Shown here: positions 6,178-14,497 of the stretch, one piece after another
How the letters are laid out: each line of letters opens with the position of its first letter
Position numbering within the stretch: the stretch's first letter is position 1
Assembly (NCBI GenBank): GCA_963665395.2
Contig: OY762251.1
Coordinates: forward strand, 2,480,001-2,544,000
Direction: 5' to 3'
DNA: 64,000 nt
From: Bin87 sp963665395
GTDB taxonomy: Bacteria > Chloroflexota > Dehalococcoidia > Lucifugimonadales > UBA3495
Translations under genes and position numbers: made by a program
Notes under the pieces: model-generated
Database searches by the model: none
What the model saw: the letters and a program-made list of their open reading frames with translations, nothing else
What the model was told of the DNA's origin: nothing

Positions 6178-8847
6178 ATGACCACGTCCACCACCCCGGC
6201 CCCCGCCGCCGGCGCGCGCCTCACCCCGGTGCGTCGCCAGTATCTCACCATCAAGCACTCCTACCCGGACGCCGTGGTGCTGTTCCGCATGGGGGATTTT
6301 TACGAGTGCTTTGACGACGATGCCCACACCCTGGCGTCGGCGCTGGAAATCGCCCTCACTTCCCGCACCATGGGCAAGGACACCCGGATCCCCATGGCCG
6401 GCGTCCCCGCCGTGTCCCTGGATGCCAACCTGGCCCGCCTCATCAAGCAGGGTTACAAGGTAGCCATCTGCGAGCAGCTCAGCGATCCCGCCACCTCCAA
6501 GGGCCTGGTCGAGCGCGGCGTAGTCCGCGTGGTCACCCCCGGCACGGTGCTGGAAGCCGCCCTGCTGGACAACCGCGCCAACAACTACCTCGCCGCCGTG
6601 TACCGCGACGACGAGCAGGCCGGCCTGGCCTACGTTGACGTTACCACCGGCGAGTTCGCCGTCTCCCAAATCCCCATCGACCGCCTGCCGCTGGAGCTGG
6701 CCCGGCTGCAACCCTCGGAACTGCTGACTCCCGACGGCGAAATCCTGCCCGCCTCCGCCGGCGCCGATGGCAACTCGACCCCAACCACTGCCCTGGACGT
6801 CGCCGCCTTCAACCCGGACGGCGCCCGCCGCACCTTGCTGGAATACTACGGCGTGCTGTCGCTGGAAGCTTACGGCCTGGAAGCCAACGGCGCGATGGCC
6901 TTGCCCTTGGCGGTGCGGGCCGCCGGCGCCATCCTGGACTACTTGCGCTACACCTGGCAGGGCGAGCGGCCCACCTTGTTGCCCCCGACGGTGTACAGCG
7001 CCGCGTCCTACATGACGCTGGACGCGCAGACCCGGCGCAACCTGGAGCTGTTCACCGCCGGCCGCTGGGACAGCCAGGACTTATCGCTGCTGTCAGCGTT
7101 GGACGACACCAAAACCCCCCTGGGCGCCCGCCTGCTGCGCCGCTGGCTGGGGCAGCCCCTGCTGGACCTGGAACGCCTGCAACGCCGCCTGGACGCTGTC
7201 CAATTCTTCCATGACGACGCCTTCCGCCGCAGTGATGCCGCCGCCGCGCTATCCGAAATCTCCGATCTGGAACGCATCCTGACCCGCGTCCAGACGCACA
7301 ACGCGCCGCCCCGCGACCTGCTGGCCCTGCGCCAGAGCGTCGCCGCCGCCGAGCGGCTGGGCAACGTGCTGTACGGCGAAAATGCCGAGTCCGTGTCGTG
7401 GCTGGCCGACCAACTGCGCCCCATCCCCGACGTTGCCAACCTCATCGACCAGGCCATTGACCCGGAACCGTCCGGGCAAGTTGGCGAGGGCCGCGTCATC
7501 CGCGCCGGCTTTTCCCCCGAACTTGATCGCATTCGCACCCTGGCCAGCGACGCCCGCGGTTTCATTGCCAGCCTGGAGGCGGAGGAGCGGGAGCGCACCG
7601 GCATTCGCAACCTCAAGGTCGGCTTCAACCAGGTCTTCGGCTACTACATCGAGGTCAGCAAGCCCAACGTGAGCGCGGCGCCGCCCCATTACCAACGCCG
7701 GCAGACTCTGGTCAACGCCGAAAGATTCATCACGCCGGAGCTGAAAGAATACGAGAGCCAGGCGCTGGAAGCCCGCGAGCGGCTGGAGGATTTGGAGCGC
7801 GCGCTGTACCGGCAGGTCTGCGCCCAGATCGCCGACCACGGCCCGGCCATCTCCAGGCTGGCCGCCGCCGTCGCCCGCGCTGACGTGTTCGCCGGCCTGG
7901 CCGACGTCGCCGTGCGCTACGGCTACGTGCGCCCGGAACTCAACGACGGCCCCGCCATCCGCATCGCCGACGGACGGCATCCGGTGGTGGAGCGCGTGAA
8001 CGATTCCCTGGCCAATCACGGAGGGGCCTTCGTCCCCAACGACGCCGCGCTGGATGCCCAGGACGCCCAGATCATGCTCATCACCGGCCCCAACATGGCC
8101 GGCAAGTCCACCTACATCCGGCAGGTGGCCATCATTGTCCTGATGGGCCAGGTGGGCAGTTTCGTGCCGGCCGCCTCGGCCACCATCGGCCTGGTTGACC
8201 GCATCTTCACCCGGGTCGGCTTGCAGGACGACCTGGCCACCGGGCAATCGACTTTCATGGTGGAGATGGTGGAGACCGCCGCCATCCTGAACCAGGCCAC
8301 CTGGCGGTCGCTGGTCGTCCTGGACGAAATCGGCCGGGGCACCAGCACATACGACGGCCTGTCCATCGCCCGCGCCGTGGTGGAGCACCTGCACAACAAC
8401 CCCCGCCTGGGCTGCAAGACCCTCTTCGCCACCCACTACCACGAGTTGACCGAACTGGCCGCCACCCTGCCCGGCGTCCGCAACTACCGGATCGCCGTGT
8501 CCGAGGAGGAGGGCCGCATCGCCTTTCTGCGGCGCATCGTCCCCGGCGGCGCCGACCGCTCCTACGGCGTTCACGTCGCCATGCTGGCCGGGATGCCGCC
8601 GTCCGTGGTCAGCCGCGCCCAGGAGTTGCTGACCGATCTGGAACAGGAGCGCGTCAGCGGATCCGGGCAGGGCCGGCGCAAAGGGCGCAACGACGCGGCG
8701 TCCCCCCAACTCGCCTTGCCCCTGTTCCCGTCTAACGACGACCGGCTCGCCGATTTGTTGCTGGAAATGGACGTCGCCAACCTCACGCCCCTGGAGGCCA
8801 TCAACAAGCTATACGAATTGCAGGAACGGGCGCGCCAATCCGGCTAA
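6178..8847 (+). CDS. mutS: DNA mismatch repair protein MutS
   Basis: An 889-residue MutS, slightly longer than the usual ~855. The mismatch-reading Phe-x-Glu is at 41-43 (GDFYECF). Connector, lever and clamp domains follow. The ABC-type ATPase has Walker A GPNMAGKST near 637 and the signature/Walker B region LVVLDEIGRGTSTYDG near 713. The C-terminal 70 residues carry the dimerisation helix region (LTPLEAINKLYELQ). It recognises mismatches and small loops in DNA and recruits MutL, encoded at 10321. No mutH is seen, as expected for a genome whose MutL has an endonuclease motif. Confidence 0.97.
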   Translation: MTTSTTPAPAAGARLTPVRRQYLTIKHSYPDAVVLFRMGDFYECFDDDAHTLASALEIALTSRTMGKDTRIPMAGVPAVSLDANLARLIKQGYKVAICEQLSDPATSKGLVERGVVRVVTPGTVLEAALLDNRANNYLAAVYRDDEQAGLAYVDVTTGEFAVSQIPIDRLPLELARLQPSELLTPDGEILPASAGADGNSTPTTALDVAAFNPDGARRTLLEYYGVLSLEAYGLEANGAMALPLAVRAAGAILDYLRYTWQGERPTLLPPTVYSAASYMTLDAQTRRNLELFTAGRWDSQDLSLLSALDDTKTPLGARLLRRWLGQPLLDLERLQRRLDAVQFFHDDAFRRSDAAAALSEISDLERILTRVQTHNAPPRDLLALRQSVAAAERLGNVLYGENAESVSWLADQLRPIPDVANLIDQAIDPEPSGQVGEGRVIRAGFSPELDRIRTLASDARGFIASLEAEERERTGIRNLKVGFNQVFGYYIEVSKPNVSAAPPHYQRRQTLVNAERFITPELKEYESQALEARERLEDLERALYRQVCAQIADHGPAISRLAAAVARADVFAGLADVAVRYGYVRPELNDGPAIRIADGRHPVVERVNDSLANHGGAFVPNDAALDAQDAQIMLITGPNMAGKSTYIRQVAIIVLMGQVGSFVPAASATIGLVDRIFTRVGLQDDLATGQSTFMVEMVETAAILNQATWRSLVVLDEIGRGTSTYDGLSIARAVVEHLHNNPRLGCKTLFATHYHELTELAATLPGVRNYRIAVSEEEGRIAFLRRIVPGGADRSYGVHVAMLAGMPPSVVSRAQELLTDLEQERVSGSGQGRRKGRNDAASPQLALPLFPSNDDRLADLLLEMDVANLTPLEAINKLYELQERARQSG

Positions 8848-8880
8848 TCCTCAAAATCCCGAAAATCCTGCTTCTGACGA
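8848..8880 (+). repeat. Family B repeat arm (AATCCTGCTTCTGAC)
   Basis: A single arm of the dispersed family-B repeat, ending AAATCCTGCTTCTGAC. Related arms occur at 9902-9993, 13505-13618 and 63198-63242. Confidence 0.55.
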
Positions 8881-8944
8881 TCCCCCAAAGCCGACATTAC
8901 ACAGAATTTACATTTGCCCCACTTATGCTAACGGCAGCCGGGGG

Positions 8945-8952
8945 TATAAAAT
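8945..8952 (+). promoter_or_regulatory. Possible -10 of the selenoprotein gene
   Basis: TATAAAAT lies 47 bases upstream of the ATG at 9000. The upstream sequence offers no well-spaced -35. Confidence 0.4.
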
Positions 8953-8999
8953 ACGCCGCACCGTCATCACAAGCCAACGCAATTCGTCAGGAGACTGAA

Positions 9000-9362
9000 A
9001 TGAGCGCAACGGCAACATTGTATTTGTGGCCCCGTTGAAGCAGCTGTCGTAGAGTGCGGGAGTTGCTCGTGCAAAACGGCTACCAAGTGGCAGAGCGGGA
9101 CTACTTCAAGGAACCCTTCACCGAAGCGGAACTGCGCGGCCTCGTCGCCGAGGTTGGCGAGCCGGGCGTCAACGCTATCTTCGCCGCCCGCAGCCCGTCG
9201 CTGAAGAAGCTGGGCCTCACCGCCGCCGAACTGTCCGACGACCGCAAGCTCGCCCTGATGCTGGAAGAGCCGCGCCTGGTGCGCCGGCCCATCATCCGCC
9301 TGGGCGACCGCCTCATTATCGGCGCCAGCGTCAAGGCCATCACCGACGCTATGAGCGCCTGA
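9000..9362 (+). CDS. ArsC/Spx-family thioredoxin-fold selenoprotein (UGA = Sec13)
   Basis: Read through one UGA, this is a 120-residue ArsC/Spx/YffB-type protein. ATG at 9000 has AGGAG 6 bases upstream. The first strand is MSATATLYLWPR, then TGA (9036-9038), then SSCRRVRELLVQNGYQV. The UGA falls exactly on the first, catalytic Cys of the family's CxxC motif, giving U-S-S-C, and the family fold continues uninterrupted to ...RRPIIRLGDRLIIGAS near the C-terminus. The conserved RRP motif confirms the family. A stem-loop lies directly after the UGA (9039-9067). Starting downstream instead would remove the redox centre. The alternative is a point-mutated pseudogene. The substrate is unknown; arsenate or a disulfide is possible. 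Confidence 0.72.
9039..9067 (+). other. Candidate bacterial SECIS stem-loop
   Basis: Immediately 3' of the UGA, AGCAGCT (9039-9045) can pair with AGTTGCT (9061-9067, one G-U pair). An apical CGT/GCG stem closes a five-base loop AGAGT with G in its second position. This resembles bacterial SECIS elements, which sit within about 40 bases downstream of UGA. Folded by eye only. Confidence 0.45.
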
Positions 9363-9409
9363 TCCAGCCCAGACCATTCGACCAACCACCCCGGGACGAC
9401 GAACCGATT

Positions 9410-9847
9410 ATGAAAATCTTTTTTGACGTTGACTACACCATCCTGGGGCTGGACGACACGCTGCGCCCGGGCACCGTGGAGACCTTCCAGAAGCTATTGG
9501 ACGATGGGCACGAAATCTACATCTGGTCGGGCATGGGCGAGCGATGGGAGGTAATTGAGAAACACGACTTGCATCGGTTCGTCTCCGGCGTGTACGAAAA
9601 ACCCACGCACCACTATCAGGAGCGGCTTGCCGAGCTGAAAATTCCGGTGGAGCCGGAGTTCGTCATTGACGACTACCCGGAGATCGTCGCCGAGTTCGGC
9701 GGCGTCTGGGTGCCCCCCTACTTCTTCTCCCGCAGCGTGGACCACGAAATGGCCCGCATCTACCGCATCATCTGCGACTTCCTCGAAACCGGCGCCTCCG
9801 AAGACCGCCAGTACCGCGCCAAGGGCACCAAGATACCGCTGTTCTGA
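9410..9847 (+). CDS. HAD-superfamily hydrolase-like protein
   Basis: A 145-residue small HAD-fold protein. Motif I is DVDYT at residues 6-10 (nucleophile Asp6, acid Asp8), motif II is WSG with Ser40, and motif IV is VIDDYPE near residue 87. It lacks a cap domain, suggesting a phosphatase acting on a large or exposed substrate. It starts 48 bases after the selenoprotein stop and may be co-transcribed with it. The substrate cannot be predicted. Confidence 0.75.
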   Translation: MKIFFDVDYTILGLDDTLRPGTVETFQKLLDDGHEIYIWSGMGERWEVIEKHDLHRFVSGVYEKPTHHYQERLAELKIPVEPEFVIDDYPEIVAEFGGVWVPPYFFSRSVDHEMARIYRIICDFLETGASEDRQYRAKGTKIPLF

Positions 9848-9870
9848 CCGACACTGCCTTCCGTAACTAT

Positions 9871-9898
9871 GTAGGGGCGACCGGCCGGTCGCCCCTAC
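9871..9898. repeat. Family A palindrome (GTAGGGGCGA arms)
   Basis: A perfect 28-bp palindrome with arms GTAGGGGCGACCGG and complement, 23 bases after the HAD stop. It belongs to a family of gene-end palindromes in this window and may serve as a transcription terminator or mRNA-end stabiliser. Confidence 0.8.
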
Positions 9899-9901
9899 GA
9901 A

Positions 9902-9993
9902 TGTCAGAACCAGGATTTCTGGGATTACAGGATTCGCAGGATTGGAGTCGTGCGGTGGCAAAACCGTCCCAATCCTGAAAATCCTGATTCTGA
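9902..9993. repeat. Family B inverted repeat
   Basis: TGTCAGAACCAGGATT at the left is complementary, with mismatches, to AATCCTGATTCTGACGA at the right, enclosing several GGATT repeats. Same family as 13505-13618. Confidence 0.6.
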
Positions 9994-10071
9994 CGATTCC
10001 CGGCCATGATGCCGTTATCGAGGCGCGTGCTAAACTTATAGGAGCAATCCAAACACTTGGGTAGGTGCAAA

Positions 10072-10311
10072 ATGTACCGACGCCATCCCAAAAGCAAAGA
10101 CTTTGTCCGCCTGATTGACTCGGATGCTCCGACACGCAAGCCTATTCATCATCAGTCCTGCTACCTATGCACCCGGCCAACCAAGGGCTATAGGCGCCTT
10201 TGGTGTGAGAGCAACGACAATTGTCTTTGTGCTGCGTGCGTTGACCGCCTCGCTGCGGATGCACCTATCCCAAGCCCCAAAATCCGCAGCGAATGCCGAC
10301 GCTACAAATAA
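10072..10311 (+). CDS. Small putative zinc-ribbon protein
   Basis: A 79-residue basic protein with two cysteine knuckles: CYLC near residue 26, and a C-x6-CLCAAC cluster near residues 45-57. This pattern fits a zinc ribbon or small nucleic-acid-binding protein. ATG at 10072 is chosen because AGGTG lies 5 bases upstream; an upstream TTG is possible. It ends 9 bases before mutL and may be co-transcribed with it. No family recognised. Confidence 0.5.
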   Translation: MYRRHPKSKDFVRLIDSDAPTRKPIHHQSCYLCTRPTKGYRRLWCESNDNCLCAACVDRLAADAPIPSPKIRSECRRYK

Positions 10312-10320
10312 CTGCCCCCC

Positions 10321-12072
10321 ATGCCCATCCAGCAGCTCCCGCCCCATGTCGCCGCCCAGATTGCCGCCGGCGAGGTCATCGAGCGTCCCGCCTCGGTGGT
10401 CAAGGAACTGGTTGAAAACTCCCTGGACGCCGGCGCGACCCGCATTGACGTTGCCGTCCGCGAAGGCGGCGTCGCTGAAATCCGCGTAACCGACGACGGC
10501 TGCGGCATTCCCGCCGGCGAACTGGCCCTGGCCTTCCGCCATCACGCCACCAGCAAGCTCGCCACCGTCGCCGACCTGCAATTCGTATCCACCCTGGGCT
10601 TCCGCGGCGAGGCCCTCCCCAGCATCGCCGCCGTGGCCCGCGTCGTCTGCGCTACCCGCGCCAGCGATGCCGACGCCGGCGCTCGCATTGAGTTCCGCTA
10701 CGGCGATCTGGTCGGTGAGCGTAGCATGGGCTGCCCGGTGGGCGCTACCTTGCAGGTAGTCGAGCTGTTCGGCAACCTGCCCGCCCGCCGCCGTTTCCTG
10801 CGCTCCCCGGCCGCCGAGACCGCCCGCATCCAGGAAGTCATTACCCGCTACGCCCTGGCCAACCCCGCCGTCCGTTTCACCCTCAACGTGGACGGCCGGG
10901 AAACGGTGAGCTCCACCGGCAGCGGCCGGCTCCAGGACGCCATCCTGTCGCTCTACGGCCCGGAAGTGGCCGGCCGGATGCTGCCTGTGGACTTGACCGA
11001 TGGCGATGTGTCGGTAAGCGGGTACGCCAGCGCGCCCGACCTGAGCCGGCACAACCGCTCTTATATCACCCTGCTGGTCAACCACCGCTGGGTCTATGAC
11101 CGCTCCATCGCCTACGCCATTGAGCAGGCGTACCAGGGAACCCTGCCCGACCGCCGCTACCCCATCGCCGTCATCGACATCGCCATCCCGCCGGAGCAGG
11201 TGGACGTGAACTCCCACCCCAGCAAGCGAGAGGTCAGGTTGCGCAATGAAAACCGCCTGTTCTCCACCGTGCAGCGGGCGGTGCGGGATGCGCTGGTGGC
11301 CCACGCGCCGGTGCGTCAGGTGACCCGTTCCTTCACTCCCTCCGGCGCTCCACCCGTCAGTGGAACCGCGCCGCCGGCCACGCCCGCCTTCCGAGCGCCG
11401 GCGCCCTACGCCGGCATCGCGCTGCCAGCGCCCGATCCGCTAACCCTGCCCACCACGTCCCTCGCGCCCACGGGCGGCTCGTTGCGTGAAGTGCTGGCCG
11501 GCTTGCGTGTCGTCGGCCAGATCCGGCAGACCTACGTGGTGGCCGAGGGGCCGGCCGGTATGTACCTCATCGACCAGCACGCCGCCCACGAGCGCGTGGT
11601 GTACGACCAGTTGCGCAACCGCGCCGAGCAACGGGAACGGGCCGCGCAGCCCCTGCTGGCCCCGTTGCCGGCCGAGCTGTCCGCCTCCCAAGCCGCCACC
11701 CTGGAGGAATACGCGGGCCTATTGGCCGCATACGGCTTCCAGCTGGAACCCTTCGGCGGCAACGCTTGGCTGGTCCGCGCCGTGCCCGCCACGCTGGCCG
11801 CCCGGAGCAACAGCGACCCGGCAACCGCCCTAACTGACCTGCTGGACGCCGTGGCCGTGGAGCAGGTGGTTATGGAACGCGAGGACGCCCTGGCCACCAC
11901 CATCGCCTGCCACGGCTCCGTCCGAGCCGGCATGACCCTGGCCCCGGACGAAATGGACGCCCTACTCCGCCAACTGGAAACCACCGATAACCCCCATAAC
12001 TGCCCCCACGGACGCCCCACGGTGGTGCATTTCACCGAGTACCAGCTGGAGCGCGAATTCAACCGCCGGTAG
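10321..12072 (+). CDS. mutL: DNA mismatch repair protein MutL
   Basis: A 583-residue MutL. The N-terminal GHKL ATPase shows QIAAGEVIERPASVVKELVE, then NSLDAGA, DDGCGI and FRGEALPSI motifs. A proline/alanine-rich linker covers about 340-385. The C-terminal domain has DQHAAHERVVYD at about 418, a form of the endonuclease motif DQHAx2Ex4E with Asp in the last position. CHGSVRAG and CPHGRP near residue 561 complete the metal site. It is therefore a nicking MutL, working with MutS upstream in a MutH-independent pathway. Confidence 0.96.
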   Translation: MPIQQLPPHVAAQIAAGEVIERPASVVKELVENSLDAGATRIDVAVREGGVAEIRVTDDGCGIPAGELALAFRHHATSKLATVADLQFVSTLGFRGEALPSIAAVARVVCATRASDADAGARIEFRYGDLVGERSMGCPVGATLQVVELFGNLPARRRFLRSPAAETARIQEVITRYALANPAVRFTLNVDGRETVSSTGSGRLQDAILSLYGPEVAGRMLPVDLTDGDVSVSGYASAPDLSRHNRSYITLLVNHRWVYDRSIAYAIEQAYQGTLPDRRYPIAVIDIAIPPEQVDVNSHPSKREVRLRNENRLFSTVQRAVRDALVAHAPVRQVTRSFTPSGAPPVSGTAPPATPAFRAPAPYAGIALPAPDPLTLPTTSLAPTGGSLREVLAGLRVVGQIRQTYVVAEGPAGMYLIDQHAAHERVVYDQLRNRAEQRERAAQPLLAPLPAELSASQAATLEEYAGLLAAYGFQLEPFGGNAWLVRAVPATLAARSNSDPATALTDLLDAVAVEQVVMEREDALATTIACHGSVRAGMTLAPDEMDALLRQLETTDNPHNCPHGRPTVVHFTEYQLEREFNRR

Positions 12073-12095
12073 GCAGCAGCCCGGTTAACGACACC

Positions 12096-12118
12096 GGGGC
12101 AACCACCAGGGTTGCCCC
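12096..12118. repeat. Family A-like hairpin after mutL
   Basis: GGGGCAACC and GGTTGCCCC enclose ACCAG, followed by TACATT. A variant of the gene-end palindrome family with a CCACCAGGG core, like 18034-18060 and 41553-41580. Possible terminator of mutL. Confidence 0.6.
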
Positions 12119-12142
12119 TACATTCGCGCCGATGTGCGCAAG

Positions 12143-12358
12143 CTACCGTCGCGGGTCGGTGCGCGGGTCCTGGGCCGGATGGAACATGGAGCCGGGCCCG
12201 GGGAACTCATTCGCGGCTTCTGAGGTGTTCCCCCGCCGTCCGAAGGGCAACATACTGGCGACCACCGCCGCCCCGACGATGCCCGCTCCCAGCACGCCCA
12301 GAAAGCGGCGGCGGGAAGTCCCTTTGGCAATCTCACGGTTTTCAATCTGAGCAGGCAC
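12143..12358 (-). CDS. Small Tat-signal protein
   Basis: A ~71-residue protein (GTG start at 12358 preferred; TTG at 12391 possible). It has a twin-arginine signal, TSRRRFLGVLGAGIVGAA, followed by a hydrophobic stretch and a short polar tail (GPGSMFHPAQDPRTDPRR). It should be exported or anchored by the Tat route. A TTGACA/TAGCAT promoter with 17-bp spacing lies just upstream, supporting a real gene despite the small size. Function unknown. Divergent from nadC. Confidence 0.55.
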   Translation of the reverse strand: MPAQIENREIAKGTSRRRFLGVLGAGIVGAAVVASMLPFGRRGNTSEAANEFPGPGSMFHPAQDPRTDPRR

Positions 12359-12400
12359 GGCTACCAACAACTCCCGAAAACGAACTTGCAACGCCGCAAA

Positions 12401-12429
12401 ATGCTATCAGCCGCTGCCCGCAGTGTCAA
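12401..12429 (-). promoter_or_regulatory. Sigma70-type promoter of the Tat-signal gene
   Basis: On the minus strand, TTGACA (12429-12424) and TAGCAT (12406-12401) are separated by exactly 17 bases. Confidence 0.65.
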
Positions 12430-12528
12430 TCGCCGCTGCCTCACCGATTGCGGCAAACGTGCAGGCGTGGCAAACTCGTCAGTATCAGTATCATCGACCC
12501 ACCAAACTCTGACCACCGCGAGGACACC

Positions 12529-13389
12529 ATGACCCAGCAGCTTCCGCCGGAGGTCCTGAACCTCATCGACGCTGCCCTCACCGAGGACCAGGCGTTCAAC
12601 GATCCCACTACCCAAACCCTGATTCCCGACGAAATCGTCGGCAGCGGCCTCCTTCGCGCCAAGGCTAACGGTGTTCTGGCCGGCGGCTCAGTCGCCATCG
12701 CCGTGTTCCACCGCGTTGATCCCGACCTGGACGTTGACCTGCTGCTGGACGACGGCGCGGACCTGTCTCCCGGACAGGACATCGCCAGCGTGCGCGGCTC
12801 GGCCGCATCCATTTTGCGGGCCGAGCGCACCGCGCTGAACTTCATGCAACGCATGAGCGGCATCGCCACGGCCACCAACCGCTACGTCCGCGAGGTGGAA
12901 GGCACCGCCGCCCGCATCGTTGACACTCGCAAGACCGCCCCCGGCCACCGCTTCCTGGACAAGTACAGCGTCCGCATGGGCGGCGGTTACAACCACCGTC
13001 TCAACCTGGCCGACGGCATCCTCATCAAAGACAATCATCTGGCCGCCCGCGCCGCGCTGGAGGAACCGCTGGCCGCCGTGGTCCGCCACGCCATCGCCCG
13101 GGCGTCCCACACCATCCGCGTCGAGGTGGAGGTGGAGTCCCTGGAGCAGGTGCGCGAAGCCCTTGACGCCGGCGCCCACATCATCATGCTGGACAACATG
13201 ACGGTGGACGTGATGCGCGAAGCCGTGGGCATCATCGCCGGCCGCGCCTCGGTGGAAGCCTCCGGCGGCATCACCATGGACACCGTCCGCGCCGTCGCCG
13301 AAACCGGCGTTGACCTCATCAGCATCGGCGGCCTGACCCACTCCACCGACGCGCTGGACATCTCCCTGGACCTGGAGTTTCCGGGGTAG
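12529..13389 (+). CDS. nadC: Quinolinate phosphoribosyltransferase (carboxylating)
   Basis: A 286-residue NadC, the normal family length. It converts quinolinate and PRPP to nicotinate mononucleotide in NAD synthesis. The signature is clear: RTALNFMQRMSGIAT near 102, TRKTAPGHRFLDKYSVRMGG near 130, HRLNLADGILIKDNH, and a C-terminal SGGI...GVDLISIGGLTHS phosphate-binding region. ATG 12529 has GAGGA 5 bases upstream; the longer open frame before it has no family similarity. nadA and nadB are not nearby. Confidence 0.95.
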   Translation: MTQQLPPEVLNLIDAALTEDQAFNDPTTQTLIPDEIVGSGLLRAKANGVLAGGSVAIAVFHRVDPDLDVDLLLDDGADLSPGQDIASVRGSAASILRAERTALNFMQRMSGIATATNRYVREVEGTAARIVDTRKTAPGHRFLDKYSVRMGGGYNHRLNLADGILIKDNHLAARAALEEPLAAVVRHAIARASHTIRVEVEVESLEQVREALDAGAHIIMLDNMTVDVMREAVGIIAGRASVEASGGITMDTVRAVAETGVDLISIGGLTHSTDALDISLDLEFPG

Positions 13390-13504
13390 CCCTGGGGCCA
13401 GTGATACAAAAGTACACCTCGTCCCGTTCGGGCTGATGGTTAGCCTGATTTACCAAAACGGACATCTGGCGCAGTGTGGCATAGTTCTATCCCACTTGGT
13501 AGAT

Positions 13505-13618
13505 TGTCAGAAGCAGGATTTATCGGATTGAAAGGATTTCCAGGATTGGGTGAACCTTTGACGTCGGATGATCTGGATCCCGATAATCGGTCAAATCCTG
13601 GAAATCCTGCTTCTGACA
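13505..13618. repeat. Family B long inverted repeat
   Basis: TGTCAGAAGCAGGATTT (13505-13521) is complementary to AAATCCTGCTTCTGACA (13602-13618). Inner GGATTTCCAGGATT copies also pair. The 13390-13724 gap holds this element and nothing else recognised. Confidence 0.8.
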
Positions 13619-13724
13619 TTCCTCCGCCGGAAAGTGGATACGCATGAGCCAACGAGGCCGTTGACTGGCGCGGCAGTTTCACCGTCATCAGAACCGGGCC
13701 AGCGCCGGGCGCGTAACCCCCGGC

Positions 13725-13754
13725 TTGAATACCATCCCCCGGCGGCGGTATATT
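13725..13754 (+). promoter_or_regulatory. Promoter of the AhpD-like gene
   Basis: TTGAAT (13725-13730) and TATATT (13749-13754) with an 18-base spacer, 45 bases before the ATG. Confidence 0.55.
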
Positions 13755-13799
13755 GCCTCAGCGAATAGCATCCTGAAACCAACCCAAGGAGCGCATCCA

Positions 13800-14345
13800 A
13801 TGGCCCGTCTCAGCGACGTCACCCGCGATCAACTCGCCCCCGAACACCAGGAGTTCTTTGACTCCATCGCCAGCAGCCGCGGCAGCGTGCGCGGTCCCTA
13901 TGGCGTGCTGCTGCACAGCCCCGACCTGGCCGCCCGCGTCGCCCACACCGGCGCTTACGTCCGTTTCGACCTGGACATCTCCGAGGCGCACCGGGAAATC
14001 ATCATCTGCGCCACCGCCCGCGAAATCCGCCAGCAGTACGAGTTCTCCGCCCACGCCCGCCTGGCCCGCCAGGCCGGCGTCTCCGAGGACACAGTTCACG
14101 CCATCGCCACCGGCAAAGCCCCCGAAGGTCTGAGCGGTATCGAGGCGTCCCTGGTGAAATATGTCCAGGAGCTTTCTCAAAACCACAAGATCAGCGACGA
14201 CACCTTCAACGCCGTCTCCGGCCACTTCGGGATGCAGAAGACGGTGGAAATCACCGCCCTCATCGGTCACTACCTGCTGGTAGGCCAGATCCTCTCCGCC
14301 TTCGAGGTTGACCTGCCCGACGGCGTACAGCCGGAGATAACCTGA
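13800..14345 (+). CDS. AhpD/carboxymuconolactone decarboxylase-like protein
   Basis: A 181-residue all-helical protein of the AhpD/CMD superfamily (LAPEHQEFFDSI...EAHREIIICATAREIRQQYEFSAHARLARQAGVS...LIGHYLLV). The redox CxxC of true AhpD is absent: the helix reads QYEFSAHARLA with no cysteines. It is therefore likely a decarboxylase-like or non-redox member. ATG 13800 has AAGGAG 8 bases upstream. It stands alone between nadC and the MITE/ISAs1 insertion. Confidence 0.75.
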   Translation: MARLSDVTRDQLAPEHQEFFDSIASSRGSVRGPYGVLLHSPDLAARVAHTGAYVRFDLDISEAHREIIICATAREIRQQYEFSAHARLARQAGVSEDTVHAIATGKAPEGLSGIEASLVKYVQELSQNHKISDDTFNAVSGHFGMQKTVEITALIGHYLLVGQILSAFEVDLPDGVQPEIT

Positions 14346-14357
14346 ACCAGGGCGAAT

Positions 14358-14490
14358 GGTAGCGTTGCAATTTAGGTGGTTCAGTTTCCCAGTAGGGTAT
14401 CCGAGCGGCTAAAACTGCTGCTACGCCAACGGGATTGCCACGCTACGCTCGCAATGACAAAGACCAAACCACCTACAACGCAACGCTACC
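14358..14490. mobile_element. MITE-2 with 9-bp target duplication, interrupted at its edge by ISAs1
   Basis: Termini GGTAGCGTTGC... and ...GCAACGCTACC are inverted repeats, with similarity continuing to about 25 bp (TAGGTGGTT). AGGGCGAAT flanks it at 14349-14357 and, beyond the ISAs1 element, at 15701-15709. The 133-bp element is non-coding and carries one arm of repeat family C (14430-14460). A partial relative of its end occurs near 18388-18410. Confidence 0.7.
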
Positions 14491-14497
14491 AGGGCGA

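Noticed and set aside
7249..8709. Long minus-strand open frame across mutS
   Set aside because: It is a shadow frame of a well-supported mutS gene and lacks a ribosome-binding site or family similarity.
13800..14345. AhpD peroxidase partner
   Set aside because: The CxxC redox pair required for AhpD activity is absent, so only the general AhpD/CMD-like fold is claimed.
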